In this document: positions 1-6,304 of the stretch, in pieces
How the letters are laid out: each line of letters begins with the position of its first letter
Position numbering within the stretch: position 1 is the stretch's first letter
DNA from: Flavobacterium sp.
GTDB taxonomy: Bacteria; Bacteroidota; Bacteroidia; Flavobacteriales; Flavobacteriaceae
Direction: 5' to 3'
DNA: 9,489 nucleotides
Assembly (NCBI GenBank): GCA_023253295.1
Contig: JALRGZ010000213.1
Coordinates: 1-9,489 of the forward strand
The notes under the pieces: generated by a model
Told to the model about the DNA's origin: nothing
Seen by the model: only the letters and a program-made list of their open reading frames with translations
Database searches by the model: none
Made by a program: the position numbers and the translations under genes

Positions 1-852
1 ACCTTTACCTTCTTTGTTTCCAGGGAACCAGTTTTGAACAGTAGAATATTTAATCTCAGCATTATCCAAAGCAATTAGTTCAACCACAGCAGCGTGCAAT
101 TGGTTTTCGTCACGACTTGGAGCTGTACAACCTTCAAGGTACGAAACATAACTACCTTCATCGGCAATAACCAAAGTTCTTTCAAACTGACCTGTTCCTG
201 CCTGATTGATACGGAAATAAGTAGAAAGTTCCATAGGACATTTTACTCCTTTTGGAATATAACAGAATGAACCGTCAGAGAATACAGCCGAGTTTAAAGC
301 GGCATAAAAGTTATCCTTTTGAGGTACAACTGTTCCTAAATATTTACGTACTAATTCCGGATGTTCTTTGATAGCCTCAGAAATACTCATGAAGATGATT
401 CCTTTTTCAGCTAATGTTTTTTGAAATGTTGTAGCAACCGAAACAGAGTCAACAACAATGTCCATAGCCACATTATTCATCATTTTTTGCTCATCAACAG
501 AGATACCTAACTTTTTGTACATTTCTAAAAGTTCTGGATCTACATCGTCAAGCGTTTTGTTTGGATCAACCTTTTTTGGAGCCGAATAATAAGAAATAGC
601 TTGGAAATCTGGTTTTGCATAATGAACATTTGCCCATTCCGGTTCAATCATTTGTTCCCAAGCTCTGAACGACTCAATACGCCAATCTGTCATCCATTGA
701 GGCTCACCTTTCTTTTGTGAAATGGCACGAACAATGTCTTCATTTAACCCAATAGGAAACGTCTCCGATTCCAAATTGGTGTAAAATCCGTACTCGTACT
801 CTTTCGTTTCGAGTTCGATTTTTAAATCGTCTTCTGTATATTTGTTACTCAT
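1..852 (-). CDS. sufB: SufB, Fe-S cluster assembly scaffold (3' end outside window)
   Basis: SufB is the core scaffold subunit of the cytoplasmic SufBCD complex, on which Fe-S clusters are built from sulfur delivered by the SufS/SufE pathway and iron. Translating the minus strand from the ATG at 852-850 gives 284 uninterrupted codons running off the left edge; the family is usually about 480 residues, so roughly 60% is present. Recognisable blocks are the N-terminal FPIGLNEDIVRAIS and MTDWRIESFRAWEQM, then FSDGSFCYIPKGVKCPMELS and EGCTAPSRDENQLHAAVVEL. The cysteine in EGCTAPS is residue 242 and corresponds to the conserved cysteine implicated in cluster assembly in SufB proteins. The gene lies 129 bp downstream of the SufA/IscA-type gene on the same strand and is probably in the same operon; no exact TAnnTTTG promoter is visible in the gap. 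sufC, sufD and sufS would be expected beyond position 1 (inference). Confidence 0.96.
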   Translation of the reverse strand, partial: MSNKYTEDDLKIELETKEYEYGFYTNLESETFPIGLNEDIVRAISQKKGEPQWMTDWRIESFRAWEQMIEPEWANVHYAKPDFQAISYYSAPKKVDPNKTLDDVDPELLEMYKKLGISVDEQKMMNNVAMDIVVDSVSVATTFQKTLAEKGIIFMSISEAIKEHPELVRKYLGTVVPQKDNFYAALNSAVFSDGSFCYIPKGVKCPMELSTYFRINQAGTGQFERTLVIADEGSYVSYLEGCTAPSRDENQLHAAVVELIALDNAEIKYSTVQNWFPGNKEGKG

Positions 853-942
853 TTTATTTATTTAAAAATTCAAAAATTTAAAGAAAGGATAATTCTTCAA
901 ATTGTTTTTCTCCGATTGATTATTTTGTTTTAGGAAATTAGT

Positions 943-967
943 TTTTAGAAATACTATTTTTCTAAAA
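943..967 (-). other. AT-rich hairpin between the sufA-like gene and sufB
   Basis: A 9-bp perfect inverted repeat (TTTTAGAAA at 943-951, TTTCTAAAA at 959-967, 7-nt loop) lies 15 nt after the stop of the SufA/IscA-type gene and about 90 nt before sufB. It contains one G-C pair per arm and no long T-run follows it on the minus strand, so it is a weak terminator at best. It could be an attenuator, an RNA-processing or stability element, or chance in AT-rich sequence. Confidence 0.35.
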
Positions 968-981
968 GTGTTTTGCGAAAC

Positions 982-1311
982 TTATAGAGAGAAACTCTCT
1001 CCGCATCCGCAAGTTCTAGTAGCATTTGGGTTGTTGAAAACAAATCCTTTTCCGTTTAATCCACCAGAATATTCTAAAATTGTTCCAGCCAGATATAAGA
1101 ATGATTTTTTCTCAACAGCAATAGTAATGTCATTGTCTATGAAAATCTTATCGTCTTCACCTTTGTTTTTGTCGAACTTTAAATCATAAGACAAGCCCGA
1201 GCATCCGCCACTTTTAACACCTACTCTTACATAGTCTGTAGCGGCATCAAAACCATCTTCTTTCATCAAGTCGATAATTTTCTTTTTGGCTGTATCAGAA
1301 ACCTTTATCAT
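982..1311 (-). CDS. SufA/IscA/ErpA-type Fe-S cluster carrier protein
   Basis: This 109-residue protein is an A-type carrier of the HesB/IscA/SufA family, which receives Fe-S clusters from the scaffold and passes them to apo-proteins in the cytoplasm. The family's three cysteine ligands are all present: Cys37 in KSGGCSGLSY, and Cys101 and Cys103 in the C-terminal TCGCGESF motif. The length is normal for the family. It is the first gene of a minus-strand unit with sufB next, which favours a SufA-like role in the SUF pathway; sequence alone does not separate SufA, IscA and ErpA, so no symbol is assigned. A TATCTTTG -7 element 30 nt upstream of the start (1341-1348) fits a Bacteroidota promoter with a short leader. 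Confidence 0.96.
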   Translation of the reverse strand: MIKVSDTAKKKIIDLMKEDGFDAATDYVRVGVKSGGCSGLSYDLKFDKNKGEDDKIFIDNDITIAVEKKSFLYLAGTILEYSGGLNGKGFVFNNPNATRTCGCGESFSL

Positions 1312-1340
1312 TGTTGTATAGATTTTGTCTAAATTAACTG

Positions 1341-1373
1341 CAAAGATAAGGCATAAAAACCGTATTCCACAAT
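1341..1373 (-). promoter_or_regulatory. Predicted promoter of the suf operon
   Basis: On the minus strand, TATCTTTG (1348-1341) is an exact match to the Bacteroidota -7 consensus TAnnTTTG. An ATTG (1373-1370), close to the -33 TTTG box, lies 21 nt upstream. Transcription would begin near 1334 and leave a leader of about 23 nt before the ATG at 1311. No second conserved box for a dedicated Fe-S or iron regulator was recognised. Confidence 0.6.
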
Positions 1374-1416
1374 AGATAACATTTTTATAACTAATATGGA
1401 AATAGATATTATTTAT

Positions 1417-1450
1417 TTTGTTTTATTTAGTAAAAAAAATATTATATTTT
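1417..1450 (+). promoter_or_regulatory. Possible promoter of the DUF898-M48 operon
   Basis: TTTG (1417-1420) is followed after 22 nt by TATATTTT (1443-1450), which matches TAnnTTTG except for the last base. It sits 37 nt before the ATG at 1488 and diverges from the suf promoter. The region is so AT-rich that near-matches are expected by chance, so this is weaker than the suf promoter call. Confidence 0.4.
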
Positions 1451-1487
1451 TAGGCCTTATTTATTAATCTAAAAACTGGTTTTATTT

Positions 1488-2435
1488 ATGGAAGGAAATC
1501 AAAATTACGAGCTCGATTTTAAAGGAAAAGGAAGTGATTTTTTCGGAATTATAATCGTCAATTGGTTATTAACAATTGTTACACTTGGATTTTATTATCC
1601 TTGGGCAAAAGCAAAACAACTTCAGTTTATGTATAGTTCTACGAATTTAAATGGAGATTCGTTTTCATTTCATGGAACTGGAAAAGAGATGTTTAAAGGG
1701 TTTTTAAAGGCGATTTTGATATTTGGAGTGCTATATGGAGTACTTATATTATTTGTGTATTTGGAAATGCCTTTTATTGGACTGTTTCTTTTTTATGTTG
1801 GTTTTATAGCGATTTTTCCGCTTGCTATCCATGGTTCTTATCGCTACAGAATGTCACGCACTTCATGGAGGGGTATTCGTTTTGGTTACAGAGGAGATAG
1901 AAACGAATTTATAAAATTGTTCTTTAAGTGGATTGGATTAACCATCATTACATTTGGAATTTATGGGCCTTGGATGGCTATGAATATGCGTAATTATTTG
2001 TTAGGAAATGTTCGTTTTGGGGATTCTGAATTTAAATACAATGGAGATGGTGGAGAATATTTTATTCTTAACTTAAAAGGCTATTTGTTAACAATTGTGA
2101 CTTTGGGAATTTATGGTTTTTGGTGGCAAAAAGATTTGTTCAGATACTATGTGGACAATTTAAGTTTAAGAAAAGGCAACGAGAAAATCAATTTTACTTC
2201 TACAGCTACAGGAGGTGATTTCTTTAGTTTGATTGCTGTAAATCTTCTAATTTTAATATTTACTCTTGGTCTGGGTTATGCATGGGTGGTTACTCGTACA
2301 ATGGGATTTGTTTTTTCTCATGTGGCTTTAGATGGTAATTTTGATTTGGATACCTTAACTCAAACAGAAGAAAATTACAAAGATGCAACAGGTGAAGATT
2401 TGAGCGATTTCTTAGATTTAGATGCGGTAATGTAA
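1488..2435 (+). CDS. DUF898 (YjgN-like) polytopic inner-membrane protein
   Basis: This 315-residue membrane protein is recognised as DUF898/YjgN family from its repeated GxxFF...TLGxYxPW signature; the family's function is unknown. About five units can be read: residues 13-63, 65-136 (with a longer membrane loop), 137-186, 188-238 and 242-285. Each starts with a glycine-rich, often acidic segment followed by aromatic residues, then a hydrophobic membrane segment ending in a motif such as TIVTLGFYYPW (29-39), TIITFGIYGPW (152-162), TIVTLGIYGFW (202-212) or IFTLGLGYAW (257-266), then a polar stretch ending near F-x-x-G. The acidic tail from about residue 285 to 315 is soluble. The downstream M48 protease gene starts 4 bp after the stop, so the two are very probably co-transcribed and may act together. 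The start at 1488 is the only sensible ATG before the first repeat. Confidence 0.9.
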   Translation: MEGNQNYELDFKGKGSDFFGIIIVNWLLTIVTLGFYYPWAKAKQLQFMYSSTNLNGDSFSFHGTGKEMFKGFLKAILIFGVLYGVLILFVYLEMPFIGLFLFYVGFIAIFPLAIHGSYRYRMSRTSWRGIRFGYRGDRNEFIKLFFKWIGLTIITFGIYGPWMAMNMRNYLLGNVRFGDSEFKYNGDGGEYFILNLKGYLLTIVTLGIYGFWWQKDLFRYYVDNLSLRKGNEKINFTSTATGGDFFSLIAVNLLILIFTLGLGYAWVVTRTMGFVFSHVALDGNFDLDTLTQTEENYKDATGEDLSDFLDLDAVM

Positions 2436-2439
2436 TTGT

Positions 2440-3507
2440 ATGAAAAATAAAACAATAGCTGTTTTTTATGACGGGAATACTTCGGTACCACAGCAAATCG
2501 AGTTGTTGTTGGAAGTCCAAAGAGGTTCTCTGCGTTTTCAATCAGAAAATGGTGAAAATCATAATTGGGTAATTAAGGATATTACTTTTGATAAGAGGCT
2601 AACCGGATTATTTTTGGATTATGGAACCGAATTGATTCAGCATATAAAAATTGAAGATGCTGATTTTGTAAAAACAATTCAAACATTTAGAAAAGAAAAC
2701 GGGCATATCAGTTGGTATCAAAAACTAATTGATTTTGGTGTAGGGATGCATGTGATACTTGCTTTTGCTATTATGGGAATTATAGGACTTTGTTACTTTT
2801 ATGTAATTCCCTGGGTAGGTGAAAAATCAGTTAGTCTAATACCAGAATCTTATGATAATCAATTAGGAAATTCAGCTTGGGTAAGTAATCAATATTTTAT
2901 GACAATTGATTCTTCTAAAACCAAAATTTTGAATGCTTTTTCTCAGAAATTAGATTTAAAAAACACTAAGAAATTAAAGTTTACTGTTGTTAAATCCGAT
3001 CAGGTAAATGCTTTTGCATTGCCAGATGGTAACATAGTTGTTTTTACTGGAATTATTGAGAAAATGAAAAATTATGACGAGCTTGTTGGTTTGCTTGGTC
3101 ACGAAGCGTCTCACGTAAACAACAGGCATTCAATGAAAATGCTCTGTCGTAATTTATCAGGTTATTTATTTGTTTCTCTTATTTTAGGTGATGCCAATGG
3201 AGTTATGGCTGTTATTGGTGATAACGTCAACAGTTTTCAATCACTTTCGTTTTCGAGAGAATTTGAACAACAAGCCGATACCGATGGTTTTAAAATATTG
3301 GTTGCAAATAAAGTGAATCCAAAAGGAATGTCTAATTTGATGAAAAGACTACAAGACGAAGAGTTAATTGCTATGCCTGAGTTTCTCAGTTCGCATCCAA
3401 TTACCGAAAACAGGATACATTATATTGATAAAATGATAAATACAAAAGTATATCCATATGAGGAAAAAGCAATTCTTAATACTTTGTTTTTAAAATTAAA
3501 AGATTAA
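2440..3507 (+). CDS. Membrane-anchored M48 family zinc metalloprotease
   Basis: This 355-residue protein carries the M48 peptidase signature: HEASH at residues 221-225 (two zinc histidines and the catalytic Glu222), and Glu276 in the ExxxD block of SREFEQQAD as the likely third zinc ligand. ALPDGNIVVFTGI (193-205) and the late SHP (318-320) fit the Oma1/BepA-like branch rather than HtpX. Residues 1-100 form a separate N-terminal domain with no zinc motif, followed by one membrane segment at about 104-125. The basic residues before that segment suggest the N-terminal domain is cytoplasmic and the protease domain periplasmic (inference). M48 enzymes of this branch often act in envelope protein quality control; the substrate here is unknown. 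It follows the DUF898 gene by 4 bp and ends just before a terminator, making a compact two-gene operon. Confidence 0.93.
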   Translation: MKNKTIAVFYDGNTSVPQQIELLLEVQRGSLRFQSENGENHNWVIKDITFDKRLTGLFLDYGTELIQHIKIEDADFVKTIQTFRKENGHISWYQKLIDFGVGMHVILAFAIMGIIGLCYFYVIPWVGEKSVSLIPESYDNQLGNSAWVSNQYFMTIDSSKTKILNAFSQKLDLKNTKKLKFTVVKSDQVNAFALPDGNIVVFTGIIEKMKNYDELVGLLGHEASHVNNRHSMKMLCRNLSGYLFVSLILGDANGVMAVIGDNVNSFQSLSFSREFEQQADTDGFKILVANKVNPKGMSNLMKRLQDEELIAMPEFLSSHPITENRIHYIDKMINTKVYPYEEKAILNTLFLKLKD

Positions 3508-3525
3508 AAAAACAATTTGTTTTAT

Positions 3526-3571
3526 AAAGTCACAATGAAGATGTTAAAAATCATTCATTGTGACTTTTTTT
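3526..3571 (+). terminator. Intrinsic terminator of the DUF898-M48 operon
   Basis: A perfect 14-bp stem pairs AAAGTCACAATGAA (3526-3539) with its complement at 3554-3567. The pairing extends by GAT/ATC (3540-3542 with 3550-3552) past one unpaired A, leaving a 7-nt loop. A run of seven T (3565-3571) follows. It starts 18 nt after the M48 stop codon, so it isolates this operon from the hydrolase gene downstream. Confidence 0.92.
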
Positions 3572-3629
3572 GTTATAACAAATTTTTCAATCTACAAATA
3601 ATCTAATTTAGTAGCTTGTAAATCGCAAC

Positions 3630-3647
3630 AGAAGAATTCAATCTTCT
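3630..3647 (+). other. Small inverted repeat upstream of the hydrolase gene
   Basis: AGAAGA (3630-3635) and TCTTCT (3642-3647) form a 6-bp stem with a 6-nt loop, 25 nt before the ATG at 3673. The 100 bp between the upstream terminator and this gene contains no exact TAnnTTTG; the nearest match is TAATTTAG at 3604-3611, with no -33 box at suitable spacing. The repeat may be a leader hairpin or an operator half-site pair, or may be meaningless. Confidence 0.25.
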
Positions 3648-3672
3648 ATTCATTTTTATAATTATTTAAAAC

Positions 3673-4533
3673 ATGAAATTATATCCTATAGAAACCGGAA
3701 ATTTCAAATTAGACGGAGGTGCTATGTTTGGCGTAGTGCCAAAAACTATTTGGAATAAGACCAATCCAGCTGATGCAAATAATTTAATCGATATTGCTGC
3801 AAGATGTTTGTTAATCGAAGATGGAAACCGATTGATTTTAATTGATAGCGGAATGGGGAATAAGCAATCGGAAAAGTTTTTTGGTTATTATTCGCTATGG
3901 GGCACTCATTCTATGGATGCTTCTTTGGCTAAATATGGTTTTCATCGCGATGATATTACGGATGTGTTTTTAACCCATTTGCATTTTGATCATTGTGGTG
4001 GTTGTATTCAATGGAATAAGGATAAAACAGGATATGAACCTGCTTTTAAAAATGCCCGATTTTGGTCGAATGAAAATCATTGGAAATGGGCTACTGAACC
4101 CAATTCAAGAGAAAAAGCTTCCTTTTTGTCTGAGAATATTTTGCCAATGCAGGAAAGCGGGCAGTTGCATTTTATAACAAGATATGAAGGCGATTTTGTA
4201 GATAAATCCGAGTTGGGTTTTGATATTTTCTTTGTGGACGGTCATACCGAAAAACAAATGATTCCACTTATCCAATATCAAGGAAAGACCATTGTTTTTT
4301 GTGCCGATTTATTGCCTACTGCGGGTCATATTCCTATTCCTTACGTCATGGGATACGATACTAGACCCTTGCTAACAATGAATGAGAAAACCAAGTTCAT
4401 GAACATAGCTGCTAGTAATAATTACTATTTGTTTTTAGAACATGATGCCCACAATGAAATTATCGCAGTGCAACATACTGAGAAAGGTGTGCGATTGAAG
4501 GAAGTTTTCAGTTGTGAGGAATTCTTAATTTAA
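3673..4533 (+). CDS. Metallo-beta-lactamase-fold hydrolase, substrate unknown
   Basis: This 286-residue protein has no signal peptide and is probably cytoplasmic. It has the metal-binding pattern of the metallo-beta-lactamase superfamily: HLHFDH at residues 102-107 (His102, His104, Asp106, His107), His191 in VDGHT, Asp212 in FCADLLP and His257 in LEHDAH, enough for a two-metal site. The spacing and length resemble the lactonase-like MBL hydrolases related to AiiA and YtnP, so hydrolysis of a lactone or similar ester is possible, but superfamily members act on many substrates and none can be assigned here. It lies between a terminator and the S8 protease gene. Its TAA stop shares one base with an ATG at 4533, but that ATG is probably not used. 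The start at 3673 is the first ATG and gives the typical N-terminus. Confidence 0.9.
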   Translation: MKLYPIETGNFKLDGGAMFGVVPKTIWNKTNPADANNLIDIAARCLLIEDGNRLILIDSGMGNKQSEKFFGYYSLWGTHSMDASLAKYGFHRDDITDVFLTHLHFDHCGGCIQWNKDKTGYEPAFKNARFWSNENHWKWATEPNSREKASFLSENILPMQESGQLHFITRYEGDFVDKSELGFDIFFVDGHTEKQMIPLIQYQGKTIVFCADLLPTAGHIPIPYVMGYDTRPLLTMNEKTKFMNIAASNNYYLFLEHDAHNEIIAVQHTEKGVRLKEVFSCEEFLI

Positions 4534-4568
4534 TGTTAACCGGAGGTTATTTAATTAACAAAAAAGCA

Positions 4569-4576
4569 TACTTTTG
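4569..4576 (+). promoter_or_regulatory. Predicted -7 element for the S8 protease gene
   Basis: TACTTTTG is an exact TAnnTTTG match, 34 nt before the lipoprotein start at 4611. Transcription would start near 4582, giving a leader of about 30 nt. No good TTTG box lies 19-23 nt upstream. Its position downstream of the ATG at 4533 supports the later translation start. Confidence 0.55.
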
Positions 4577-4610
4577 TCATATTTATAAAACATATAATAA
4601 AAACTTATCA

Positions 4611-6242
4611 ATGAATACAATCAAAGCCAGTGGTATATCACTTATTTCTGCCTTGGTGTTGGCAGGATGTGGGGCGCAAAAACAAGTTGTTGCTAACTAT
4701 GATGGGTTAACAGCTATCAGTGCACCTCTAAATGTGAAAAAAGTAGCTCCAATTAAGGAGGAGGATTTGAAGCGTTGGAGTCATTTAGACATTGTGAAAG
4801 ATACACTTCCTGGAATGAGTGTTGATAAAGCTTTTGCTGAATTGTTGAAAGACAGAAAAGGGGTAAAAGTAATTGTAGGTATTGTTGATTCAGGTGTTGA
4901 TATTGAACACGAGGACTTAAAACCAGTAATCTGGACCAATCCAAAAGAAATTGCTGGAAACGGTATTGATGATGATAAAAACGGATATGTTGATGATATT
5001 CACGGTTGGAATTTCTTAGGTGACTCTAATAAAGAAAATCTGGAATACGAAAGAATCTTAAAAGATAAAAGTCTGGTTGATGAGGCTACTTACTTAGCAG
5101 CTAAGAAAGTTTATGACACTAAAATTGCCGAGGCTAAAGCTGTAAAAGAACGTTTAGAACCAATGTTGGCTAACGTAAATGCTGCTGATGCTGTTTTAAC
5201 TAAATTTCTTGGTAAGCCAGTTTATACGGTAAATGATTTAAAAGCTATCAATTCAACAGATGCTGAGGTAGTGAAAAGTAAAGACAACATGATTAGAATG
5301 TTTTCTTTCGGAATGAGTGTGGCTGAGTTGAAAGAAGCCATCAATAAAGATCTTGAGGGAAGAAATGAACTTTTAAATTCAAATAGTTTAAATGAAAACT
5401 ATAGAAAAGTTGTAGGTGATAATCCGAATGATATTACGGATACTAAATACGGAAATGCTAACGTAATGGGGCCAGATAAAAAAGAGGCACTTCACGGAAC
5501 GCATGTGGCAGGGATTGTTGCACAAACTAAAGGAAACGGCTTGGGAGGTGATGGTGTTGCTAGTAACAATGTAGAAATTTTAGCGGTACGTGCAGTTCCA
5601 GATGGAGATGAGTATGATAAAGATATTGCATTGGCTATTCGTTATGCAGTAGATAATGGTGCTAAAGTAATCAATGGAAGTTTTGGTAAAGCATTTTCTC
5701 CTCATAAAAAATGGGTTTATGACGCTATTAAGTATGCTGCTAAAAAAGATGTTTTAATTGTGCATGCTGCAGGAAATGAAGGAAAAAATATTGATATGAT
5801 GGATCATTTTCCAAATGATTCTGAAGACAATAAAGTAGAATTTGCTGACAATATGATTACCGTTGGTGCTTTGAATTTTGAATACGGTAAAGATTTAGTT
5901 GCCCGTTTTTCAAATTTTGGAAAACTAAATGTTGATGTTTTTGCGCCAGGAGTGAAAATTTATGCAACGACACCAAATAATACGTATAGCTACTTACAAG
6001 GAACTTCAATGGCTTCACCTAATGTAGCTGGAGTTGCGGCTTTGATTCGTTCTTATTATCCAAAGTTAACAGCTTCTCAAGTGAAACATATTTTAATGGA
6101 ATCCGGAGTGGCAATTGACATGGATGTAGTTGTGGCAGGGAATCCTAATGATGTTCGTCCGTTTAAAGAATTGTCAACTACAGGAAGAATTGTGAATGCT
6201 TACAACGCTATTTTATTAGCTAATAAAATGGCTAAAAAATAA
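4611..6242 (+). CDS. S8 family (subtilisin-like) serine protease lipoprotein
   Basis: This 543-residue exported serine endopeptidase has an intact subtilisin triad: Asp93 in VGIVDSGVD, His295 in HGTHVAG and Ser466 in GTSMASPNVAG, with oxyanion Asn389 in HAAGNEG. The N-terminus is a lipoprotein signal peptide with lipobox LAGC, Cys20 being the predicted lipidated residue; it is followed by GAQKQ without an acidic stretch, so a periplasm-facing anchor is more likely than the cell surface. An in-frame ATG at 4533 would add 26 residues before the signal peptide; the 4611 start is preferred because it places the signal peptide at the N-terminus and a promoter motif lies between the two. NGIDDDKNGYVDD (117-129) resembles an acidic, possibly calcium-binding loop common in this S8 group. 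Asp and His are separated by about 200 residues, against about 30 in subtilisin, because of a helix-rich insertion. No propeptide or type IX secretion C-terminal domain is apparent. Confidence 0.93.
   Translation: MNTIKASGISLISALVLAGCGAQKQVVANYDGLTAISAPLNVKKVAPIKEEDLKRWSHLDIVKDTLPGMSVDKAFAELLKDRKGVKVIVGIVDSGVDIEHEDLKPVIWTNPKEIAGNGIDDDKNGYVDDIHGWNFLGDSNKENLEYERILKDKSLVDEATYLAAKKVYDTKIAEAKAVKERLEPMLANVNAADAVLTKFLGKPVYTVNDLKAINSTDAEVVKSKDNMIRMFSFGMSVAELKEAINKDLEGRNELLNSNSLNENYRKVVGDNPNDITDTKYGNANVMGPDKKEALHGTHVAGIVAQTKGNGLGGDGVASNNVEILAVRAVPDGDEYDKDIALAIRYAVDNGAKVINGSFGKAFSPHKKWVYDAIKYAAKKDVLIVHAAGNEGKNIDMMDHFPNDSEDNKVEFADNMITVGALNFEYGKDLVARFSNFGKLNVDVFAPGVKIYATTPNNTYSYLQGTSMASPNVAGVAALIRSYYPKLTASQVKHILMESGVAIDMDVVVAGNPNDVRPFKELSTTGRIVNAYNAILLANKMAKK
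6210..6229. repeat. Perfect 20-bp palindrome at the end of the S8 gene
   Basis: ATTTTATTAG is followed immediately by its exact reverse complement. On RNA the pairing continues outward with a U-G wobble, C-G and G-C (6207-6209 with 6230-6232). It lies inside the coding sequence, ending 13 bases before the end of the stop codon. It may be part of the 3' RNA structure or a protein-binding site, or a coincidence of the codons for AILLANKMA. Confidence 0.6.
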
Positions 6243-6260
6243 TTGAAATAGAGATTAATC

Positions 6261-6292
6261 AAATGGAAGGACCTAAAATCCTTCCATTTTTT
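6261..6292 (+). terminator. Intrinsic terminator after the S8 protease gene
   Basis: AAATGGAAGGA (6261-6271) pairs perfectly over 11 bp with 6279-6289 across a 7-nt loop, and a run of six T (6287-6292) follows. It starts 18 nt after the S8 stop codon. The T-run ends only 12 nt before the ATG of the M1 gene, so it may act as an attenuator with partial read-through. Confidence 0.85.
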
Positions 6293-6304
6293 ATTTAGAA
6301 AAAA

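Noticed and set aside
985..1002. Inverted repeat AGAGAG/CTCTCT at the end of the SufA/IscA-type gene
   Set aside because: The stem has only six pairs and encodes the ESFSL tail; it is followed by no T-run on the minus strand.
968..1189. 73-residue plus-strand frame
   Set aside because: It lies opposite the SufA/IscA-type gene, whose cysteine motifs are intact; the frame has no features of its own.
2210..2220. Shine-Dalgarno-like AGGAGGTGAT
   Set aside because: It encodes part of TGGDF in the last repeat of the DUF898 protein, no start codon follows in a useful frame, and Bacteroidota do not rely on this signal.
2290..2541. 83-residue minus-strand frame
   Set aside because: It is antisense to the end of the DUF898 gene and the start of the M48 gene, with low-complexity composition.
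3986..4177. 63-residue plus-strand frame
   Set aside because: It lies out of frame within the MBL hydrolase gene and has no independent start signal.
4540..4548. GGAGG just after the ATG at 4533
   Set aside because: It lies about 65 nt before the chosen start at 4611, too far to act as a ribosome-binding site.
4753..4944. 63-residue minus-strand frame
   Set aside because: It is antisense to the N-terminal part of the S8 protease, including the catalytic Asp region.
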